64,000 bases of DNA, from contig JAQGEQ010000338.1 of NCBI GenBank assembly GCA_034620365.1, forward strand, positions 372,001 to 436,000, in the 5' to 3' direction. Below the pieces are notes generated by a model. That model searched no databases and was not told where the DNA came from. It worked only from the letters and a program-made list of their open reading frames with translations. Source of the stretch: Pegea sp. RAD2-039 (taxonomy: Eukaryota; Chordata; Thaliacea; Salpida; Salpidae). Positions 23,469 to 34,189 of this stretch are shown one piece after another. Position 1 is the stretch's first letter. Every line of letters begins with the position of its first letter. The translations under genes were made by a program, and so were the position numbers.

Positions 23469-24308
23469 AGTTTTAATTAACCCTACCAAGATAACAGTTG
23501 TGATAAACAATCTTTTTATAAAAGTATTTTTGAAATTAAATTCATTTGTTTTTGTTTAAAAGACGACGTTTCAAATAATAAGATTTTTTTTGTATTTTGA
23601 ATTTTTAATGCAGTATTGTTTCTGTAACAAATTTAATTCTATTTTAATTATAATTTACATTTTGAACTTACCAAGTTTATAAAACTGCAGGTTTTTAATC
23701 TTAATGCTACTAAAGTAATTAATTGATATTTTAAATTAAAAGAAGAAGAGCGTGTATTCATGTAGAAATATAAGTTTTTTTTTGTTTAGCTTAAAAGGTG
23801 AGAACATGATCAGCTTTGGTTTGTAAACATAGAATAATTCCAACTACATTTTTAATAAGTTATCTATAAATTTTATTCTTTTAAATGCTTTTAGCTCCAA
23901 TAAAATATTTTCTTTTTATGTTTTAACTGTATGATTTAAAAGTATAAGCAAGCTATCTACAGTAGAGTAACTTATTCACAAATAGTAAATTTTATTTAGC
24001 AAGCTGAATGTAGTCAAGTAAGTGTTAGATGTCTTTAGCAAGTTTCCCCATGCAATTTTTAAACTTTTTGTAGACGATAAATTAGAAAATTAAGGAAATG
24101 CAAAAAAGTTAAAATAAATTTTTATTTCAATCCTGAAAAATTACGTACTATTTCATAGGACTAAAGAAATTTTTGTTTAAAAAATTAGGATTTTATTTAT
24201 TTAAAACTTTTTCTTACAAATATTCTTACAAATTGTTGGTCATCTGACTGTAAGAGAATCAAACCGACAGCTTACACAATGCTTGCAATTGAATGTTATG
24301 AATATTTG

Positions 24309-24383
24309 GCCCGCTATAACCTGTACTTTATAGCAAGAAAAACAATATAGTATAGACTACATCGGGACGAATTGAGACAGCTG
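24309..24383 (-). ncRNA. Small RNA gene with a unique strong hairpin
   Basis: ACCACAAAC (24431-24439, minus), 19 bp, ATATAAGAA form a full promoter. About 97 bp from the UE is GCTATAA-AGTACAGG-TTATAGC (24313-24334), a perfect 7-bp stem unrelated to the other families. Before it lies ATTGTTTTTCTTG, a T-rich but non-standard Sm site. The gene is less AT-rich than its surroundings and has no duplicate here. Confidence 0.55.
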
Positions 24384-24832
24384 CACCGAAAGAAAAATTT
24401 GGTTCTTATATCCGGTGTATTCAGTTTAATGTTTGTGGTCGGAAGTGATTGCATAAAATTAATTTTAAAATTCTGCATATTGCCTATATTTTCTAAACAA
24501 AATAGAATTCTGGTTTTATAAAAATTATTGAGAAAAGTAATTACTAAACATAAAATTGTTTTCAGGTATCTAAGAACTAACTAATAAGGATAATTAAAAG
24601 AAAATCTTAATCAAAACTTAAAAGTGTACAATTTCCTAGCGTTATCACTATTTGTCATTATTATTTATTATTTTTTATTTAATTTCAAACAATAAACGTT
24701 CTTCTACTAAGATGTTTTCAACTTATTTATACTTCAACAATTGCGTAAGAAGCATTAAAAAGGTCGTTTAGTTGAACTCACAAACATAAGGCAAAAATAT
24801 TGTTATAAACTAGATTTAGTTTTGTTGGATTT

Positions 24833-24900
24833 TAAAATTATCCTTTTTGGTAATCGCCTTGTTAATTGACAAATTTGCAAACTGATACTGTCAGTTGCAT
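24833..24900 (+). ncRNA. Sm-class small RNA gene, type C
   Basis: CTCACAAAC (24777-24785), 19 bp, ATAAACTAG. AAATTTGC (24871-24878) precedes a perfect AACTGA-TACTG-TCAGTT stem (24880-24896). GCATTTAAC follows the hairpin, as in all C genes, and CAATGATATAAAAGAAT further on is shared with the 31.7 kb copy. Confidence 0.65.
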
Positions 24901-25779
24901 TTAACGAATAAATCTGCATCATTCAATGATATAAAAGAATACTGTAAACTTTTTCTTTTATTTGTTGCGCCAACTGCTGTTTACTAAAGTCTAAATGACG
25001 CTATTATAAGTTAACAAGCTTAATTAAGCAATTGTGGCTCGAAAATAATTAAAATATTTTTAATTGTCTATCAGATCTCATTGTGTCTTCGAATTCCTAG
25101 TTTTGGATCTCTTATGAGTGTTGTCATTTTACAAGACTCAAAGGCCCTTAACCTGTTTGTATATTTTGAATTTTCTTTGAAAGTAAAATGTGTTCATTTG
25201 CAACTGGAACAGAGCCCCCTGCTTGTTTTACATTTTTCCAAATTTTTACTATTTTCTTTGTGTTGATGTCATCATGCTACTTTAAAGAAGTACGTAATCT
25301 TATTTGTTTTCACTTAACGATGCCATAATAACTTTTATAATATGAAAAGCTTTTTATAAAAGTGTTGTTAAAAATAAAGTAAATCGTTTTTGTTTGAACG
25401 TCGACATTTCAATCGTAAATAATTTAGCCATATTTAAAATTTTAAATAATGTAGTATTTTTTCTGTAATAAGTTCAATATAAATTATAGCTCAGTTATTT
25501 TCAGTATTTCATTCAAGCATTCGAGACTTTAACTTTTTTTAAACGAATTAGTTTACATAAAAGGTTTAATAGATTTAGATTGATTTTACAAAACGTTTTT
25601 CATCTATATTAACTGTTTATGTTTACTAAAGATTTGTAAAATTTGGTAAACGTTTTATTTCAAGTAAAAGTAATAACGCTGATGCTAATATCAAATACAA
25701 TTCAAACATTATTTGAAAAATATTCCAACTGCTAGAAGGTAGAAGTTGATATTCTAAACAATTTTTTGCCAAATGAAAT

Positions 25780-25842
25780 ACCATGTTGAGAAATTTTCAA
25801 CACTCCAAACTGTAAATGCCTTACGGCGGTATTTCTGGTGTG
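25780..25842 (-). ncRNA. Candidate small RNA gene, type B-like hairpin
   Basis: On the minus strand CTCACAAAT (25890-25898) is followed by a poor TATA (ATTAGTATG). GTTTGGAG (25803-25810) precedes TGTTGA-AAATTTC-TCAACA (25784-25802), a perfect 6-bp stem. UE-to-hairpin distance is 96 bp. UE and TATA are both off consensus. The predicted 5' part (CACACCAGAAATACCGCCG) is unusually G+C-rich for this window. Confidence 0.4.
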
Positions 25843-26139
25843 AAAGGTCGAACAGAATTAGCATACTAATCATGACATTTTACTCTAATATTTGTGAGTT
25901 ATATAGTTTTCGCAGACAACTTGTTTTGAATTCGTTAAAATCTAAATTTATTTTCTTATTTGATCAAAAGACTTATTGTACGAAAATTTTTAACTAAAAC
26001 ATAAATTTGTTGAAACATTTTTTTTCGACAGTTAATCTCTATGATTAAACTACTTTATTTTTATTGATTTAAACTTACTTAAAAATATGAACTAGACGAT
26101 ATAAAGCGCAGCAGAAAAAAAGACTTCTTAACTAAATTG

Positions 26140-26520
26140 TTCTATTTAAATTGTTATCCAGCTTATAAATAAGTGTAATTATTAAGTAAAACTAATTTTA
26201 AAGATAGTTAACAAAATTTCCAAAATTGTTTTTGTATTCTATCAAACAATTTTATTAAATTAAACGATTTAAATTAAAATATTCCCAATCAAAAATAATG
26301 TTATTAACTTGCTTATAGTGAACTTAGAAAGAAATTTTTTAAAAATTAAACAAAATCAGAGTAAAAACATTCAATTGGTTATAGTACCTAAATATTTAGT
26401 TGCAGAACTTTATAAACCTATATGCATTTTATAGTTTTCAACTTTATCACTTTAAATAAAATTATTTTATTAATAATTAGCAATTTATTAAATTTTATAT
26501 TTGCTTTTATTTACTTAAGA
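26140..26520. repeat. Segment shared with 30.95-31.34 kb (direct)
   Basis: Blocks such as TTTGTATTCTATCAAACAAT and AAAATATTCCCAAT occur in both places in order. No gene element is seen inside. Confidence 0.6.
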
Positions 26521-26642
26521 AGTTTACATTTATTTTTTTATTTTTAAGGTTTTGTGTTATTTACAATTCTCTTATTGCTCTATTTAATAAATTCAGATTG
26601 AATCATCAAGTACTTTATTAAATCTAATTAAAGTGAGTATCA

Positions 26643-26713
26643 TCATTAGTAGTTCAGTGGTAGAATTCTCGCCTGCCACGCGGGAGGCCCGGGTTCGATT
26701 CCCAGGCAATGCG
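26643..26713 (+). tRNA. tRNA-Gly(GCC)-like gene, decayed acceptor
   Basis: D arm, anticodon loop with GCC, and T loop (GGGTTCGATTCCC) match metazoan tRNA-Gly closely. The acceptor ends TCATTAG and GCAATGC pair at only four of seven positions, and the T stem has one C-A mismatch. A run of seven T follows, suitable as a Pol III stop. I read it as a recent copy that is no longer sound. A SINE starts 10 bp later. Confidence 0.7.
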
Positions 26714-26722
26714 TATTTTTTT

Positions 26723-26900
26723 GTCCTGCTTAGTGGTGAAGCGGTTACTACACCTACCTTCTAGCTAGGAAGTACCGGGTTCGACCCCAGGTGGAGACAT
26801 ATTTATAAACTCCTGAGGAAAACCAAAAAACTCGTGAAAATTTGTGTTAGCGGGATGTGCTTTCTTTGGGCACCCTCCTTTGCATTTATATATATATAAC
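26723..26900 (+). mobile_element. tRNA-derived SINE, copy 1
   Basis: The head resembles a tRNA: an A box around TTAGTGGTGAAGCGG and a B box GGGTTCGACCCC. A roughly 100-bp tRNA-unrelated body follows (CTCCTGAGG, GGGATGTGC, GGGCACCCTCC) and then a TA-repeat tail (TTATATATATATAA). The second copy at 42.65-42.85 kb lines up along the full length. No coding capacity, as expected of a SINE. The parent tRNA is not certain. Confidence 0.8.
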
Positions 26901-27029
26901 AAATCAGGTATTAAAAGCAAGTATCTTTAAAAGCTTGTAGTTAGCTATTAATAACAATTATTTACAAAAATTTTTAAAAGATCTTTTAAAAATTAGAAAT
27001 TTAAAAATTTCAAGAAGAAAATTTTAAAA

Positions 27030-28120
27030 TTAAATCTGTAGGATGTTTACACAACTAACCATTCTATACCAGTTTCTACTTCATCACTATGTTTGATATT
27101 TTGTTCTGGTTTAGTGTTTTAATTTTGATAAACAATTTTACAAATTAACTAATAAAATCGTTGTCTGAAATAAAACAACGTAAAAAATGTGTTAATCGGT
27201 TTCAGCTCATTTTAAAAACTAACTCTGCGGTCTGAATACTAAATATTTTAAATCATTGGTCATCAAAACTCTTTTTTTATTGCTTTAGCCCTTAATGTTC
27301 TCTAGTTGAATACATTTGAGTGATTTTAAACTGAACTGTTTTGAGAATTGAATTTTTCGATGATTAAAAAAAGATTTGCTTTTTCAACTGATACTTTTGT
27401 GGTAAAAAATGTTTTCGTTTTAGTTATCACAGAAATTGTTTAAAGATTTTTCCACTATTAAAATCTAATGGTTGAACTAGCTTTAACTAATCATTAAAGA
27501 AAAATTGTTTTTGAAAACGTTTTCTAGTCAGAGTTACACTGAAATTGAAATAACTACAGAATGATAACCAAAAAAGAAATTAAAGATAAACAAAAACTGA
27601 TATAAATACTTCACTAATGTACTATAAGTATGCTACCTATACTTAAGAAATACATTTTTTCTAATACGATAATAAAATTAATTTTGTTATTATTTCACTG
27701 TTGATAAACATATTTTAAACCTTTGCATTGCTTAATGCTATGATTTCTATCAACTGCTTAATTTCACTGATTTCTGTAGAGAGTTTTAAGATCAAATATG
27801 TACCAAAAATTTACAAAACTAACTTTTCTGTATCAGCTTAAACTTTATCAGTTTGTTTCATATTTCGTTTTGCTTTAATATTATAGTTATGATAAACAAT
27901 TTAAATCGACCATTTTTAGCTAATAAAATCTTTCAATAAATTTTAATAACTTTGAAAATGTATTAATTGGTTTCAGTTCAGTTTCAAAAATAACTCTGCA
28001 GTCTGAATAGAAAACCTTTTAAATCATCAATCTTTAAAACTATTTGTTTATTGTTTCAAACCAGGATGTTTTCAAGAAGAATAAACTTCAGTTGATTTAA
28101 ACTTTTTATCATTTCTTTTG
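27030..28120. repeat. Tandem repeat units, related to 34.32-34.87 and 41.28-41.84 kb
   Basis: Two adjacent units (about 27.03-27.56 and 27.78-28.12 kb) share GATAAACAATTT, TGTTTCAG-like and CTCTGCGGTCTGAAT blocks, and more distantly resemble the two later segments. I see no RNA gene in them. Confidence 0.5.
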
Positions 28121-28772
28121 CACATTTTTAGTTAGCCTCCATAGATAACCTGTTAATAGCTCAATTGTATTTGTTTAAAAGTCTACAATACAGTTATAAA
28201 CATTTTAATTTCATTTGAAACTTTATTAATGTAGTATTGTTTCAATAAAAATTTTACAAAATTATAATTTAATAAAGAAAATCTTTTCTTTTTCAAATTT
28301 ATTATAAAAATGATTTTATAATTTTATTAATTTTCAATTTTATAACTTTAAATAATATTATTTTATTAAGAATTAGAATCAGTTTAATTTCAAAATTTTA
28401 AAAATGCTTTTAAATATAAAGTTAAATGTTATATTACGGATATTTAATAAAACTGAAAATATCAACCGGTTAAAAGTCACTGATTCAAAACTATTGAACG
28501 TTTGACATGAAAAAAAAACCTTAAATTTAGAAACTTGAATCTATTTTTGAAACAAAAAACAAAATAAATCTGACATAAGCCCAAAGAAACACTAAAACAT
28601 AAATCCATGGAACATTACATTTACTTTCAAAGCATCAAATTGGAGTGAACATGGTTTTAAACATATTTATTGTTTAACATTTTCGTTAAATGCATTATAA
28701 AACTGTCTTAAGTGAGCTCACAAACATAAGGTAAACATGTTGTTATATAAAGCATCTATTTTATTACGATCT

Positions 28773-28837
28773 TATCAATTGATCATTTTGGTGATATCTT
28801 TTTCGGAATATTTGAAAACTGATACTGTCAGTCGGGT
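28773..28837 (+). ncRNA. Sm-class small RNA gene, type C
   Basis: CTCACAAAC (28717-28725), 19 bp, ATATAAAGC. AATATTTGAA (28807-28816) is an acceptable Sm-like site. The hairpin AACTGA-TACTG-TCAGTC (28817-28833) keeps five pairs; the terminal one is lost. The segment before the Sm site (GATCATTTTGGTGATATC) is not shared with other C genes. Confidence 0.6.
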
Positions 28838-29099
28838 TTAACAAAAAGATCTCCTTTATTCAATAGTACAAAAGGAAGCTGTATGCTTGTTCTTTTCTTC
28901 TATATGTTGTGTCATTCGGTTGTTTATTAAACTCTAAGTGACACTGTTGTCTTCACAGTAAAAAATATGTAGAATGATTCATTTAAATATTATTTTTTTT
29001 CAGTTTTCGTTGTGTTGATGTCATTATAATATTTTAAAGAAGTACGTAATCTTATTTTTTTTCACTTAACGCTAACATGACGAAATTTATGATAAACAA

Positions 29100-30680
29100 T
29101 CTATTTATACAAATTTTGTTAAAAATAAATTTATTTTTTTTAGAAAAGTTTAGTTTTAGACGATAAATTACAAAATCAAGAAAACACAAAACAGTTAAGA
29201 TCTATTTTTCAGTCAATCTTGTCTTATTACTTTTAGTACTTATAGTACAAACTTATTTTATTATTTGAAATTATTGTTTACAATTTACAATATATTAAAT
29301 GCACAAGATCTTCTGTATAGAATTTCATTAAAAAATTTTATTTTTTTCACCTGAGACTGTGATGACCTTTTAGGCATAAAACTATTTGAAAAAAATTATT
29401 TATAAAAAAGAAATAATATGAAACTATTTTTTTATATTTTCAATTTTTTAATTACAATATAGTTATGGTTGCTATTTGGTAGTACATTCTGTTATTGTTA
29501 TTATACTTTTTATGTGATTGCAGCTATTTAAAACAATAAAAATGTTAATGGTTATGCACTAGTATTCACATTTAAACACTGATATAATATGAATATTTTC
29601 ATATTATTTAATAATTATATAAGACAACTTCATTTATATAAAACAAGAAAACTAAAGTTTATTGTATTTCCAAATTTGTGCTTTGCTTATATATTTCTAA
29701 AAATAATTTGGTGAAGATCTATAAAAAATATTTTACATTTGTTTAGTAAAACAATTTTACTGAGAAATAAATCAAAATAAAATTAAACAATTAAACAAAA
29801 GATTTATTTTATAAATACAAATAATCAAAATTTATACAAGAAACAAAATTTCCTTTGTACGTCAACCAGTGATTTATTTGTTTTTGAAATTTCTTTTATT
29901 TTTATGTTGATTAATAGTTGTAAAATTAATTGAAATTAGATGACAATTAAACAAACAAATTAAGTTATAATAAAATAACTGTTTAAAATAGATTTAAATT
30001 TATTAGGAAAATGAAACAATTAAGAACTAGTTACTATTATAAGTATTTAAAACTACTTGAATATTTAGTTTATTATAGTCATACAAGAAGTAAAATTTAA
30101 GCTTAAGTTTGTATTTATTTATTTCTGTTTTCCATTTTAATAATTGCTTTATTTATTATCTTTAAAGAATTATTGTGTTTGTTCTTTTGTATTAACTTTG
30201 AATTTAAAAATTAAAATTGAAAAAAAGAAATTTAATAAATTTAATTTAGTTAATTTGAAATCAATTTCTTATTATTCCAGTCAAATCATTCAATCTACAA
30301 ACATTTTTCGATTATTTCGTATTTAAAAAATTAAAATTTAATGTTAATTTTGTAATAATTTTTAATAAACAAACAAAATAATTTCAATGAATTTGTTAGA
30401 AATTTTTACACACGAATAGGTAATGTTTGATTTGTATCAAGATTTATTGTGTACCCATTTTAAAAAAATTAGTATTTTTGTTACACTTTTTAAAACACTT
30501 TAAAACAGTGGAAAAAAGTAATAATGTTATAAAGTTAATACAGATGTACACGGAAAGAACTGTTGAATGATGGAGTTGGTATAAAAAAATGTTTTCCTTG
30601 AAATTTATGTAAGAAATCCAAATAATCATATTGTTACATTTTGTTGAATCTCAACTTTATAAAAATTGATTGCGTTCTAC
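29100..30680. other. AT-rich stretch, no gene seen
   Basis: Low-complexity A/T sequence without UE, Sm/hairpin pair, tRNA boxes or repeat partner that I can detect. The short frames here are A/T-biased and featureless. Confidence 0.45.
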
Positions 30681-30687
30681 TTGTTGA

Positions 30688-30740
30688 TATCAACTGATTC
30701 CGTCAGTTTCAAAAATAAAATGATAGCTAGCAAGCTCGTT
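30688..30740 (-). ncRNA. Sm-class small RNA gene, C-type stem under a D-type promoter
   Basis: CCCACAAGC (30788-30796, minus), 19 bp, ATATAAAG. ATTTTTGAA (30709-30716) is a canonical Sm site, followed by AACTGA-CGGAA-TCAGTT (30692-30708), a perfect 6-bp stem. The stem is that of type C while the loop and promoter differ, so loop and promoter can vary while the stem stays. It is one of the cleanest loci and has no large duplicate. Confidence 0.65.
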
Positions 30741-31674
30741 AGTTAAAATCAACAATGTTACTTTATATAACCAACTACTCATCTTGTGCTTGTGGGTTAA
30801 ACAATTTTAAGCATTTATTTTCAATTACGTCGAGTTATCTGTCATTCACATAGAATTAATTAATTTTACTATATTTTCAAAAAAAATTAATGCACTTCTA
30901 TAAATTAAAAGAAAATTTCTGGTTATTTTGATTGATACGAAAGAGAACCATTATATTGTTATCCATAAATAAGTGTAATTTTAAAGTACGACTAATAATA
31001 ACGATAATTAAAAAATTTTCAAATATCGTTTTTGTATTCTATCAAACAATTTTATTAAATTTAACAATTTAAATTAAAATATTCCCAATGAAAAATTATT
31101 TTAATAAATTATTTATGATAAATTTAAAAAGAAAATTTATAAAAATAAATTAAAATCAGAGTAAAAACATTCTATTGGTTATGGTACCTAAATATATAGT
31201 TAAAGATTTTTCTAAATCTGTAAGCATTTTAAAGTTTTTAATTTTATCACTTTAAATATAATAAATTTATTAAGAATTGAAATCAGTTAACTTTCAAGAT
31301 TTTAGAAATGCTTTGAAAAATAAAGTTAAGATGTTATATTATGGATATTTAACCAAAGTGAGAAAATCAATCAGTTAAAAATCACTGATTCAAAACTATT
31401 GAAGTTTTGAAACGGTAAAAAACTTACATTCAGAAAGATAAAACTATTTTTGAAACAAAAACAAAGTAAATCTGAAAAAAAACAAAAGAAACAGTAAAAC
31501 ATAAATCCATGAAATATTATATTTACTTTCAAAGCATCAAGTTTGATTGAAAAAGGTTTTAAACATATTTATAATTTAACATTTGCGTTAAAAGCATAAA
31601 GAAACTATTTGAAATGAACTCACAAACACAAGGCAAACACGTTGTTATATAAAGCATATAATTTATTACGATCA

Positions 31675-31741
31675 TATCAGTCTATCTACAAAATAGATTA
31701 TGGTCAATGAGAATTTTGAAAACTGATACTGTCAGTTGCAT
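31675..31741 (+). ncRNA. Sm-class small RNA gene, type C
   Basis: CTCACAAAC (31619-31627), 19 bp, ATATAAAGC. AATTTTGAA (31712-31720) and a perfect AACTGA-TACTG-TCAGTT stem (31721-31737) make this the reference copy of the type. The 5' part also contains CTATCTACAAAATAGAT, a hairpin of its own, giving a two-hairpin shape around the Sm site like nematode SmY RNA. Confidence 0.7.
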
Positions 31742-32704
31742 TTAACAAAAAAATTTATTGTATTCAATGATATAAAAGAATGCGATGAGCTTGTTCCTTT
31801 CTTTCATATGTTGTGTCATTCTTTTGTTACGTGAATTCTAAATGACACTGTCTTCAGTAAACAAATATGTAGAATGATTCATTTAAAAGTTTCCACTTTG
31901 TTTCTGTTTTTGTTGTGTTGATGTCATCATACTACTTTAAAGAAGTACTTAATCTTATTTGACTTAGCAAAGATTTTTATAAAAAAAAGTCTTAAAGCTT
32001 TAAGCAAAGTAATTGCTTCTGTGAAAATTATAATGGTATAAACAAGTTTCTATCAGGTCTTGACTGGTTTTCTGTTTTCAACTCTTCGAAGACATCGATA
32101 CTATTTAGTCAAGGTTTATTATCATTTACACAGCTAATCAAACATTTCATATCTTTTTATAAACTCAACAAAAAACAGCATTTGCCCAAATATTTGAAGA
32201 ATTAACGACATTTAAAAAGTCTCCTATGCAAACAAACTAAAGTAGACCCTTTCACCAAATCTCTCTACAAACATATAACGTAGGAATTACGTCATTTTGC
32301 AGGAATCAATAGGCCTTTACCTGTTTATATATTTTGAGTTTTCTTAGTAAGTAATATTTGTTTATTTGCAACTGCGACTTGGCCTCCTGCTTGCTAGGTA
32401 GGTATCATAACTGCTTGGCAAAACTAATAGACCATTGAAGTATAACTTAATACTTTCAATAGAAAACAAAACTACTGTTCTTAAATATAGAAAATAATTA
32501 CAGCAGCAAACAATTTGATAAGTATTTTAAAAAGAGCAATAAACTAAGATAAAAATTCACTTGTAAAAATCATTTCTATGAGATCAAAAAAACTAACCTT
32601 AATTTGTTTTCGTCTATAGAAAACAAAGAAATGTTCAACTGTTTTAGTACAAATTAGACAAGTGATTAATATAGTACTAATGATATAATTCAAATCCTGA
32701 TTTT

Positions 32705-32774
32705 AAAATTTTATTGAATCATTAAACAAAAAAGGATAACATGAAAATTTTAAAACTGGTATTGTCAATTTCGT
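32705..32774 (+). pseudogene. Decayed type C small RNA gene
   Basis: AAATTTTAAAACTGGTATTGTCAATT (Sm-like part and stem, positions 32745-32770) is a mutated type C module with one mismatch and one G-U. At the UE position is only TACAAAT, and the downstream block near 32.95 kb is broken too. The whole unit appears to be a relic. Confidence 0.35.
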
Positions 32775-33349
32775 TTAATCCTAAAACTATCTTTTATTTA
32801 ATAGAACGTACCAATGTCCTAAAACTTTTTCTAGAATTTTTCATTTAAATTTGTTTAATTCTAAAAGACAATATCAAAAGTAAACAAGCATCTATAATCT
32901 TAATCTTCATTGAATCATTTGCAAATTCGAAACTTTTCTGCTTTTGTTGTGTTGATGCCATTATCTTTATTTAGAAAAACAACTAATTTATATAATATCA
33001 TAATATATTATGAATATTGTATTAACACTGATGAACTACAAACCATTTGCAATGTATAATAACAGGAATTTATGTTATCCGAGTTTATTGGCTTCATTAT
33101 TCAGTTGCTTATCACTTTTAAACGACGCTGGTTTAAATAAATCATAACTAACATACTTATTTTTTATAAATCTAATGGTTTGTTGTGTAATTGTCGTTAT
33201 TTTACTTTTGATGAATATATGAGGCTTGTATTGATAAGCTAACGCTACTATATATCAATGATACAAATTATTCTTCACTTATAGATGTTAGTAAAGATAT
33301 TATTAAACTCTCTTGATTTAATATTTAATCCAACATTCTTGATTTGGTT

Positions 33350-34110
33350 CTCAGTAAAGCTGACACGGTGTAAACGATTTCTTGTATAAATCAAAAAGAC
33401 ATGTTGATCTATGAGAGGCTGATGACATCATCTTTATGAATTAGACTTATAGTAATCAATAACAATTTAGCTCAGCATAATATTCAGAAGAGTTGAAACC
33501 ATTTCATTTGAGTATTTGTAGTTGGCTTCCATAGATAATCTGTCAATGACAGATCTGTTTTTGAAGCAAGATCAGGATTAAATGTAGTTTAAATAAAGTA
33601 AATTGTTTCAAGAAGTTTGTTTTTACTCTTTTCAAAGTTCTAATTTAAACATATAAAGTAAACAATTTATTTCAAACAAGAAATAATCTTTTATTAAGAT
33701 GTCTTACACATGTTTATAGTTTAACACTTGTGTAAAAAGCTTTAAAAAAGTGTTTGAAATGAGCTCACAAACACAAGGAAAGTATGTTGTCGTATAAGGC
33801 ATTCAATTTTATACCAGATTAACAAACTGTTGCTTATATAGCTTTTAATTTTACTTTATATTTGAAAACTGATACTGTCAGTTGCATTTAACGAAAAGAT
33901 CTCCGATATATAACGATATGAAGAATGCTGTGGACTTGTATATTTCTTTCATATTTTGTGTCTTTCTTTTGCTTGTTAAACTCTGAATGATTCTGTCGTA
34001 AGTAAGCAAATATGTAGATTGAGATTTTAAATATTTACAAATTGTTTCGTTTTTCGTTGTCTTGATGCCATCATGCTACTAGTAGTATAAAGAAGTAATC
34101 CTTTTTGTTT
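33350..34110. repeat. Type C unit, second full-length copy
   Basis: This matches 22.72-23.47 kb from AAAGCTGACACGGTGTAAACG to the downstream block at 34.06-34.11 kb. The CRE-like TGACGTCA of the first copy is TGACATCA here. Confidence 0.7.
33820..33887 (+). ncRNA. Sm-class small RNA gene, type C
   Basis: CTCACAAAC (33764-33772), 19 bp, GTATAAGG. ATATTTGAA (33858-33866) then a perfect AACTGA-TACTG-TCAGTT stem (33867-33883). Its promoter is nearly identical to the 23.1 kb gene, but the predicted 5' part of the RNA (TTGCTTATATAGC) is different. Confidence 0.65.
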
Positions 34111-34189
34111 TCACTTAACGCTACCATAATAACTTATATGATATACAAAGCTTTTTCCAAAAGTCTTGTTAAAAATAAAGGTAATTGTT

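Larger units (their letters stand above)
22715..23470. repeat. Type C unit, duplicated at 33.35-34.11 kb
   Basis: The unit begins AAAGCTGACACGGT, contains CTGATGACGTCAT (ATGACATCAT in the other copy), the type C gene, and ends with a conserved downstream block (GTTGATGTCATCAT...AAAGAAGTACG). Shorter versions lie at 24.7-25.31, 28.65-29.06 and 31.55-31.96 kb. All are in the same orientation. Confidence 0.7.

Noticed and set aside
23421..34108. Box C/D snoRNA in the block after type C genes
   Set aside because: GTTGATGTC resembles a C box, but no CTGA D box or terminal stem is found at a suitable distance.
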